Positions 56,301 to 64,000 of a stretch of 64,000 nt of DNA are shown here, piece after piece (positions within the stretch are counted from its first letter, which is position 1; each line of letters begins with the position of its first letter). The notes beneath the pieces were generated by a model that saw only the letters and a program-made list of their open reading frames with translations, ran no database searches and was not told the DNA's origin. The stretch spans positions 310,001 to 374,000 of the forward strand of contig NW_026570277.1 of the NCBI RefSeq assembly GCF_019649055.1, written 5' to 3'. This DNA comes from Paramacrobiotus metropolitanus (Eukaryota > Tardigrada > Eutardigrada > Parachela > Macrobiotidae). A program made the position numbers and the translations under genes.

Positions 56301-59300
56301 ACTTTTTTTCCCCAGAAATCTTTGTGCAGTTACATTACTTACATACTATGTACGACAAAAAGAGGTTTCAGCTTCGGTTTAACAAATATAGCGCAGATCC
56401 ACGCTTCTCTGTTCGAATCCAGTGCTAGCGATGAGATGCGCACTGGCTGTGTTCTTGTTTCACATCTCTCGCACCCATTTCTCGGGAATAACAAAACAGA
56501 ATCAGCCAAGCAATACAGCAAAAGGTGTAGAAAAAAATTCAAAACTTTTTAATACCAAACACGGGGTTGTTTATTGCGAACAGCAGAAATTAGTTGTAGT
56601 TGTTTTTCTCGTAGGCTTCAGCATAGGAATGATAGGACTGATATTACGCAGAGATCGTATGTTGTGTCTACGAGGAAGTTAAATGACTACAGTTTCTGCT
56701 GTTCGCCATGAACAGCCCCGTGTTTGGTATTAAAAAGTTTTAAATTTTTTTCTACACCTTTTGATATATGATTTGCATAGATATATTTCGAGATTCACGA
56801 AGCACGAGCGTTAGAATGTAGCGTGCGAAGTCAGTGCCAATGTTAAACTGGTGGCGTGTCGTTGCGAGGATAATTCTCGAACCGTGGACCGACTGAATCC
56901 TCTTTTTGTCGTACATTGTATACGAGGACATTTGGGTGCTGTGAACATACCCTGCACGATTAGGCTGGCGGCTAAATTTATAGCCGTTTGCATTCAGACT
57001 GTGATATCAGTAGCGTTGCGAGCTACGGCTAACCAGCTGTTCATCGCAGCCTAATCGTGCAGGGTATGTTCACAGCACCCAAATGTCCTCGTAATTCTGT
57101 TGTATACAGTAATTAATTTGTGTAATTAGGATAAAACTATCATGTAATTTTTGTACTGTAGTTTTATGGAGCAATTTAATTTGTGGGAATAAATGGGCCA
57201 ATATAATTCAAATGAAATTTAATCTTTGGTTATTTGACCGGGTAATATGGGCCAATATAATTCAAATGAAATTTAATCTTTGGTTATTTGACCGGGTAAT
57301 TTAATTGTAATATTTTAATGTTTAAGATTTACTGGTACAGTATAGTTTTCTTTATTGCTGCAGTCTTTTTAATTTTATGTAACGTTTACATAATAATAAA
57401 ATACATTTGTAATTTAAATTGTCAAGTATCTGTATTCTGTAGCCGTATAATTTTAGCGTGAGATTGAGTTGTATCTGGAAATTTAATTGGAGTAATTTAA
57501 CCATGTAATTTAACTAATTTGCGTAAAAGCGTGCAATTAAGATTGTGTGATTAGACAAGTGCCGGTGCTGCTGCAAGGCGAGACGTCCATCGGGAAGACG
57601 AGCTTGATCACGTGGCTGGCCAGGGCCACCGGCAACCGCTGCGTGCGCATCAACAACCACGAGCACACCGACCTGCAGGACTACCTCGGGTCCTACCAGC
57701 CCAACGAAGACGGCAAACTGGTCTTCTGTGAAGGTCTGCTTAACGAATTATTTTGCGATGCACAACGGTAGTTATCTTGTGATTAGGAATTCTGGTGGAC
57801 GCCGTGCGGAAAGGCTACTGGATTATCCTCGACGAACTGAATTTGGCGCCGTCCGACGTTCTCGAGGCGCTAAATCGGGTAAATCATACAAACAAACTCA
57901 AATGCCAGCTTTTCCTTAATTTATCAAAAAATCAATATGGATATTAAAATTAATATGAAAATAAATTGAAAATAATATGGAATATTTCTTTGCCTTGCAG
58001 TTGTTAGACGCCAATCGTGAGCTGTTCATCACGGAGACGCAGCAGATTATCCGCGCTCATCCCCACTTTATGTTGTTTGCCACACAGAATCCGCCCGGCT
58101 ACTACGGTGGTCGCAAAGTGAGAGTTTTAGTTGGAAGAAAATTCCCTGCGCTTGTATTGTACATTTGCTTTGCTTTGTGTAGGCGCTGTCGCGTGCCTTC
58201 CGCAACCGCTTCATCGAAATGCACTTCGATGAGATCCCGCGCGAAGAGCTGGTAAAGATCTTGCAGCAGCGCTGCGATCTGCCGGAAGCCTATGCCAAGA
58301 AGATGATCTCCGTTATGGTCGACCTACAGGTAAATCAGAAGTATCTGCAATTTATCCTAAATATAACTTACAGAGCTTTATTTTTATTTATTTATTTATT
58401 CTTTATTTTATTTTTATTTTAAATTTATCCTGTATTTATTTTAAATTTATTTTAAATTTATCCTCTGTGGCTTTATTTTAAATTTATCACAAAAAATTCT
58501 CTAAATTCTCTGCCATCTATGAATTGTTTTGCATTTAGACGCTGCGGAAGAACAGCGGGATTTTCGCGGGAAAGCAGGGATTCATTACGCTGCGTGATCT
58601 CTTCCGCTGGGCGGAACGCTACCGCCTGGCGACGGTTCCCGCTGGAAATCAATTCTACGACTGGTCACAACATCTAGCCGAACACGGTGAGACCGACAAC
58701 ATTGTTGGAATTTCATTTATTTTAATTTGAAGTACCCGTAATTGAGTTATTGTCATTATAATTTTTAAAAATATTGTTCTTGCTTTTCTATGAGTGTATT
58801 AATTTCTGCGTATCTAGTAACTGGATTATTTTTTTGGATTTGATTTACTTATGCATCAGGTTAATTTGTGCTGTTTAATTCAGGCTTTATGCTATTGGCG
58901 GGACGAGTGCGCCGGACCGATGATGCCGACGTGGTGAAAAGTGTTGTGGAGAAGCACTTTAAAGTCAGCGTTAGTTCGGAGCAGTTATTCGGTTCCTTTG
59001 GAGCACTGCCCAGTTCCATCAGCAGTCAAGCGGTCGCACAGGCCTTTAAAAATTCCCATTCGGAGCAACTCCGGCATCTGGTGTGGACGTCCAACTGGCA
59101 GCGCTTGGTGGTGCTGGCCGGTACGGCGCTGCAGTACGGCGAGGCGGTGCTCCTCGTCGGCGACACGGGGTGCGTCCAGGAATTTCATTTTTATAATTTT
59201 ATTTTAATGCACAATTTTTCTTTTTATTATATCATTTTATTCTTTTTTGATCTTGTTTATTTTGACATTTTTCCTAAGCATATTATAGCCTTGCCATACT

Positions 59301-62300
59301 TTTCATGCTTTTCTACCCGTGCTTAGGTATTTTTGAGTGTTTATAATTTTTTTGTAGATATTTTTCCGTGTATTCTTCCCGGATTTTACACGTTTTTAAT
59401 TTTTTGTTTTTTATATTTATCAATTTTATTTGTACATATTTGTCTATCTTAAAAACTTAGTAATAGTAGTGGAATTAAATTAGGAATTAAACAAATTTGG
59501 AAGTTAAAATAGAAGCGTAGTTTAAAATGCTTCCGATTAATTTAGCTGCGGAAAAACCACCGTCTGCCAGTTATACGCGGACCTTAAACAACAACCGCTT
59601 CTCTCCGTCAACTGCCACATGAACACCGAGACCGCCGACTTCCTGGGCGGTCTTCGTCCCGCCCGCCATTCCAGCGCTTCCGGGGCGCTCTTCGAATGGA
59701 ACGACGGCCCGTTGGTGGCCGCCATGCAGCAGGGCGCCGTCTTCCTGTTGGACGAGATCTCCCTGGCCGATGATGCGGTCCTCGAGCGCCTCAATTCGCT
59801 CCTGGAGCCCGAGCGGACCGTCGTCCTGACGGAGAAGGGTGCCGCCGCCGCGGGCGGGCGTCTGGATGTCCCGGAGGTTTGCGCGGCGCCCGACTTCCGC
59901 CTGGTGGCCACCATGAACCCCGGCGGGGATTTCGGGAAGAAAGAATTATCCCCGGCGCTGCGTAATCGGTTTACCGAAATCTGGTGTCGGAATTTGAATA
60001 TCCCGGGTGATTTGCGGCTGGTGATGGAGCAGAATTTATGGCCGGAAGCTGGAATTATGCGCGGTGCTTTTATCACGGCGATTTGTGAATTTATCGAGTG
60101 GATGGTGCAGCAAAATAACAGGTTGGTGTATGGCTGGGACTCGAGCTGGGCCATCTTTTAAACGAAATAAAATTTAAAAGTGGAAAAGTACTGTTTTAAA
60201 ATTTATTTTCCGAATATTTTTCTGTTTTAAACAAAGAAATCAAATGAGTTTACTATTTATAGGTACAGTACTTATTTTCCATTTAAAATTAACGGGATAG
60301 ACTGGTTTGTAACATGCCAATCTTTATGGCTACTTTGAAAATTGTTGCTGCTCCTTGGTTTGGCCCGTTTTCGAAGTGTATAGGTTCATTAGAAAGCTCA
60401 TAAATCGCGCTTTTTAACAGATAGATTTTCAAAAGCTGCGCTAAAAGCACAAATGCTATGGAAACGTTTTTATTGTGTGCGCCCTAAAAAAATCTTATTC
60501 AAGCACCAAATCGAACATCTTCAGGTTTGATGTCTTCAGCTGAAACATAAAATTATTTTACACACTGGATTTATTTGAAAAAATCTTGAATGAAAAGCTA
60601 AAAAGATATGAATTTTTGAACATAGAACTAATTCTTCTTACTGTGAAAACCACTGAGCGTTGGAGTTCGAATGACTCTATCGCAAAACCAAGAAAACCCA
60701 GTGTGTATAATAATTTCCTCTTTCCAATGGTACCAAGAACAGCCAATTCCATTGCGGAAATGGAATGCAAGATGCGTAAAACTGTAGAAACTTTATTCCC
60801 AGTAAATTAGGGTTTTCGTGTTTTGAAAATGGTCCGTTGCATCGGTGCACGAGTTTGAGCAGACAACCACGCTACCTGCAGGCTGCGCATGGCATTCATG
60901 AAATCGCAGTCCGCGCACGGTCGCACCGCTACGCAGAAACGCAGCCCGCGTGCGGTTGGGTATACTTCAATTCGATTTGTGGTGGCAGCTACGTGAATCG
61001 AACCGTACAGCTGCACCCGTGCGTCATTTTAGACCCCCGGTACCTTTTGGTTTTAGAAAGATTTGTTTTTCTATTTAGTTTCTGTGCTTTTCAAAGGAGG
61101 TCTCATTTTAAAGAGCATTTTTTTCTATTCTAGAAAATGTGGTTACTGTAACTTCTCTAGGAAGGAAGCAAAACCAGTCTATCGCCTTAAGAAAGGAAAT
61201 TTAAAATTTTTTTCCGAATATTTTCTCTGTCATAGACAAAAAAACACATTAATATAATAATAGTAATTACTGTTTTCGACATTTATTAATTTTTGTAGTA
61301 TTTTAATTAATCGGCATTTAATCTGACCAGTTTCTCCACGGTCCACCTAAAATTATTTCAATAATTCGAATTTAAAAATTTCAATTTTTCATTGCAACCC
61401 GTTTCAAATGCTGGCAGCCCGGCTTTAATTTTCGAATCTTTGATTTGAAGCGTGAAATGTGCACCGTTAGAAATTAATTTAAATTGATGAATGAAACTGA
61501 ATAATAGTTAATAAACTAACTAAGCTATTAATTATTAAATGACATTTCTGTCCTAGGTTACTGATCAGCACGCGCGACGTGATGAGCCTGATTAAATTCA
61601 TGAATGCCTTCGTGTGCGCCCCGCCGGAGGGATTGTGCCGTTCCCTGAGCGGTCAGCCGCATCTGGCGTATTATCACGGATGCCTCACTGTCTTCCACAG
61701 TCTGCACAATGAAATGGACAGCGAACGGATTGGGCAGTTTATTGGCGCACAGTTCCACACTGATGTCTTCGCTCCGTATTTTGCTGAACTGGGAATTGCG
61801 CTTCCATTGGATTTATCTGGCGAATTATTGGTCGATAAAGACGAGTATTTTGGTGTTGCGCCGTTTGTCGTCAAAAAGAATCCGGTAGGAGTATTTTTTG
61901 AAGAAAAATAAAATTTAAAAATAATTAGAATAAACCTCATAAGAAATAAAATACCAGAAAAACCTTCATTGATATAATATAAAAGTAAATTCTACTAAAA
62001 ATTAAAATTAATCTTAAAAAAATATGTTATACAGATAAATAAACTACATCAAAAAGAAATGTTTGCGGTGGTAAATGTGTAATGAAACCGGTATATTTGT
62101 AGAATGCGGTGCGCGCTGTCCCGGTCAGTTACAGTTTCGACGCGGACAGCGTTAAGAAGAATTTATTGCGGATTATTCGCGGGATGGCCGTGACTAAGGG
62201 CGTCCTGCTGGAGGGATCGCCGGGCATCGGGAAGACCAGCATCATCACCGCCTTGGCGCGGGCCTGCGGCTACGACGTCGTCCGCATCAACTTATCCGAG

Positions 62301-63620
62301 CAAACTGTAAGCCCGCCACGTTTTTCCGTTTGCAGTCCAAGTTAAATTGAAATGAATTGATACAAATTATTAAATAGAATATAATAAATAAGAAAATAAA
62401 AATATAAATAAGAATATAAAAATAAGAAAATTATTTTTTCTGGGCAGGATATAGCGGAATTGTTCGGCGCCGACATGCCGGTGTGCGACGCTAGCAGCGA
62501 AGGCTTATTCGCGTGGCGCGACGGCCCTTTCCTGCAGGGATTAAAGCGCGGCAGCTGGATCCTGTTAGACGAACTCAACCTGGCGTCCCAGTCCGTTCTA
62601 GAAGGCCTGAACGCCTGTCTGGACCACCGCGGGGAAGTGTTCATCCCCGAACTGAACCGCACCTTCACCGTCGACACGCAGACCACCCGCATCTTCGCCT
62701 GCCAGAACCCCCTGGCCCAGGGCGCCGGCCGCAAGGGCCTCCCCAAATCCTTCCTGAATCGCTTCACGCAGGTGCTGATGGAGGCGTTGAGTGACGGGGA
62801 TTTGTTGGAGATCTGTTGTCGGATGTATCCCGGCGTGGAAAAGGTCACGGTCGAGCGGATGTTGCTGTTTAACGCCGCGGTGGAGGAAGCGGTGGGGGCG
62901 GGGCAGGAGGGGCGGCCGTGGGAGTTTAATCTGCGCGATGTGATGCGCTGGTGCGATTTGCTGTTGGAGCGGGAGGGAAATGATGATGATGGGAAGTATC
63001 AAGCAGCGCTCGTGGATTTGCTGTATGCGGCCAGATTCCGCACCGTGCAGGATAGACAACTGGTACTCTTAAATTAATTTTAAATATATTTTAAAATTTA
63101 TTAATAGAGTTTAAGTAATTTATTTTTAAAGAAATAACTATTATTTCAAAAATCAGTCAATATAAAAATTGAAATTTATTTAGTCAGTTCAAATGAATTT
63201 CAAGCATTCAGTTTTGAAGTTTCAGCGGATTTTTAAAAAGCAGAATGAAAAATGTTTTGAATTTTAATAACAAAAATGATAACGTTGACGCTAAAAATGC
63301 CTGTAAATAATAATAAATAATCCGCGGTAAGTGCGAGTAATAATAAATAAAGAGTGCGTTATTTACCCATATGATTTGCGCAGATATGGCAGCTGGCGCA
63401 GGACATTCTGGGAATATCCGCAACGAGCCGGTCGGTGCCGGCGCGGCAGTTCTTGCGCTGCGAGATCACGGAATCGTACCTCCATCTGGGCGTGGTATCA
63501 CTGGAGCGAGGAAAATGCCCCACTGCGGACAGCGTCCTGGATCTGCAGCTGCTGCAGTCCCAGTCGGCGCTGCTGGAGAAACTGGCTTTCTGCGTCAAAC
63601 ACAACTTTGTCTCCCTGCTC
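50312..63620 (+). CDS. MDN1: Midasin, AAA1 to AAA5 part, 3' end beyond window
   Basis: Dynein-like AAA+ ATPase that strips assembly factors from pre-60S ribosomes in the nucleolus and nucleoplasm. Exons: 50312-50362 (tentative start), 50455-50655, 50723-50794, 51231-51394, 51460-51562, 51624-51766, 51913-52090, 52228-52510, 52718-52893, 53241-53429, 53611-53747, 53806-54096, 55885-55960, 56021-56289, 57555-57733, 57787-57878, 58001-58117, 58183-58329, 58539-58686, 58884-59169, 59546-60121, 61557-61884, 62103-62306, 62448-63062, 63384-63620. All introns are GT-AG and every phase agrees, giving about 1,754 codons without a stop. Five tandem AAA modules are present in order. AAA6, the linker, the acidic region and the MIDAS domain would follow outside. 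The long N-terminal domain of known midasins is not seen. Confidence 0.93.
50455..52090 (+). CDS. MDN1: MDN1 exons for AAA1
   Basis: Walker A is GPTGCGKS. LLGSYHCTEIGGEFKWVPG matches the conserved region after it. Walker B is WVILDDLD, with Asp where most modules have Glu, then a sensor-like GFRIFATLR. The helical lid continues through LISLRDFLKSCQRI to LARQLGVFLGLPSTD. Spliced from six exons. Confidence 0.9.
52228..56289 (+). CDS. MDN1: MDN1 exons for AAA2
   Basis: Walker A is GETGTGKT, then LTDILGGYKP. A helical insertion follows (KALLQKDWTLLATAM...). Walker B is WVLLDEIN, then HPDFRLLACMNPATDLGKR and RSRFTEIY (arginine finger region). The lid is SLRTFTQALKFAV. The last part, GYWIACGQLEP, links to AAA3. 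Confidence 0.92.
54097..55884. other. Large MDN1 intron with dispersed repeats
   Basis: It contains the reverse copy of the 39,545-39,605 repeat (54,365-54,420), a CCTCGGCCTTTGGCC word at 54,543, and an AT-rich palindrome at about 55,290-55,325 (AACATAAATTTAAATTTATG core). No gene. Confidence 0.55.
56345..56920. mobile_element. Inverted-repeat element in an MDN1 intron, outer borders
   Basis: TACTATGTACGACAAAAAGA at about 56,345 and its near complement (TCTTTTTGTCGTACATTGTA, to 56,920) form about 25-bp inverted ends. A second inverted repeat is nested inside. Coding content not seen. Confidence 0.45.
56520..56762. repeat. Nested inverted repeat, arms about 80 bp
   Basis: The left arm begins AAAAGGTGTAGAAAAAAATT; the right arm is its complement with few differences, and both contain AATACCAAACACGGGG. 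Confidence 0.8.
56923..57091. mobile_element. 169-bp MITE with perfect 44-bp inverted ends, TA target
   Basis: The ends read CGAGGACATTTGGGTGCTGT on both strands and are identical for about 44 bp. TA flanks both sides (56921-56922, 57092-57093). Perfect arms suggest recent movement. Confidence 0.85.
57185..57300. repeat. Direct repeat of about 59 bp in an MDN1 intron
   Basis: GGGCCAATATAATTCAAATG ... TTATTTGACCGGGTAAT occurs twice in tandem (about 57,193 and 57,249). Confidence 0.8.
57555..58686 (+). CDS. MDN1: MDN1 exons for AAA3
   Basis: Walker A is GETSIGKT, then RINNHEHTDLQDYLGSY. Walker B is WIILDELNLAPSDVLEALNR. The sensor is FMLFATQNPPGYYGGRK and the arginine region SRAFRNRFIEMHFDE. 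The lid is FITLRDLFRWAERYR. Confidence 0.93.
58884..61884 (+). CDS. MDN1: MDN1 exons for AAA4
   Basis: Walker A GDTGCGKTT is split by the intron 59170-59545. DFLGGLRPAR follows. Walker B is VFLLDEISLADDAVLERLN. The sensor is FRLVATMNPGGDFGKKELSP and the arginine region ALRNRFTEIWC. The lid continues in 61557-61884 (STRDVMSLIKFMNAF). Confidence 0.92.
60122..61556. other. MDN1 intron with a probable degraded insertion
   Basis: GATAGACTGGTTT at about 60,296 and its complement at about 61,174 face each other, and a TTTTCCGAATATTTT-containing segment of about 45 bp occurs as a direct repeat at 60,205 and 61,210. A GC-richer stretch (60,840-61,040) lies between. No coding gene recognised. Confidence 0.4.
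62103..63620 (+). CDS. MDN1: MDN1 exons for AAA5
   Basis: Walker A is GSPGIGKTS, then RINLSEQTDIAELFGAD. Walker B is WILLDELNLASQSVLEGLNA. The sensor is TRIFACQNPLAQGAGRKGLP and the arginine region SFLNRFTQV. The lid is WEFNLRDVMRWCDLLLE. The last exon leads toward AAA6. Confidence 0.93.
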
Positions 63621-63625
63621 GTAAG

Positions 63626-63909
63626 TAGAGCCCCCAAACAGTATACTGTACTGCCGTATACGGCATACTGTACGGCACAACAGTACGTAACCGTAGTGAA
63701 AATTGGTACTGTAACGAAAGTGCCGTACGTAACCGTAAGCCAAAAACACGGTTTTACAATGGGCTTGCCGTATACGGTACTGCCGTACGTATACGGTATA
63801 CCGTACGGTCAATCCAGTTAGTTCTGCCGTAACCGTACCGTAGCCGTAGGAGCCGTAAGCGGAAACCGTACGTAGCCGTACAAAAATTTGTTACTGTTTG
63901 GGGGCTCTA
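63626..63909. mobile_element. 284-bp hAT-type MITE inserted at an MDN1 splice donor
   Basis: The ends read TAGAGCCCCCAAACAGTA on both strands, fitting the YARNG start of hAT elements. The 8-bp duplication CTCGTAAG is exact (63618-63625 and 63910-63917). The interior is a dense mix of CGTA, GTAC and GCCGTA words with many small palindromes. Confidence 0.88.
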
Positions 63910-64000
63910 CTCGTAAGTGTCGTACAACCGGGATAATGAAAATATATAAATAGTAATAAATAAACGTTGAAAAAGAAATTTAAAAAAATGTATATCCAGT

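Noticed and set aside
56380-56450. tRNA gene or tRNA-derived SINE (GTTCGAATCC word)
   Set aside because: Only a T-loop-like word is present. No acceptor stem, anticodon stem or A box could be paired around it.
59537-60154. 205-codon minus-strand protein
   Set aside because: Shadow of the midasin AAA4 exon, whose plus-strand motifs and splice phases are decisive.

Overview
This is nuclear DNA of an animal. Genes are split by short GT-AG introns, exons are GC-richer than introns, and DNA transposons of several superfamilies are present. The best-supported host gene is midasin. There is also a small family of rhodopsin-like receptors with an NRF triplet in place of DRY. The mix suggests an invertebrate, perhaps a tardigrade or other ecdysozoan, but the sequence alone does not settle the taxon. 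Nothing supports a prokaryotic reading.

Layout. 1-3.0 kb: a KDZ-like transposase gene with five exons that join in phase; its first intron holds a long foldback repeat. 3.7-4.9 kb: a 118-bp minisatellite abutting a broken BTB-domain fragment (minus). 5,094-33,576: one 28.5-kb head-to-tail concatemer of 14 Helitron units, all in the same (minus) orientation. At 11 of its 13 internal junctions the 3' hairpin plus CTAG/CTTG end of one unit is followed directly by the TC 5' end of the next; at two the TC is missing. The outer ends fit a single A^T target. Only one unit (9,243-14,809) carries a Rep/helicase gene, and that gene has at least three disabling lesions. The other units are filled with tandem repeats of about 28, 30, 43-44 and 45 bp.

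33.6-50.3 kb is repeat-rich sequence with three minus-strand receptor copies: a decayed one at 36.7-37.5 kb, one split by a 947-bp inverted-repeat transposon at 40.0-42.3 kb, and one nearly intact at 44.8-48.0 kb. It also holds several short inverted-repeat elements with recognisable target duplications and a small secreted Pro/Ala-rich protein gene (48.9-49.3 kb, minus).

50.3-64.0 kb: the 5' part of midasin (MDN1) on the plus strand. I assembled 25 exons, all phase-consistent, about 1,754 codons, covering AAA1 to AAA5. The gene runs off the right edge before AAA6. Its introns hold nested short inverted-repeat elements, one of them inserted six bases into a splice donor.

The long open frames inside the Helitron arrays (up to 804 codons, on both strands) come from repeat periods divisible by three and are not annotated as genes.
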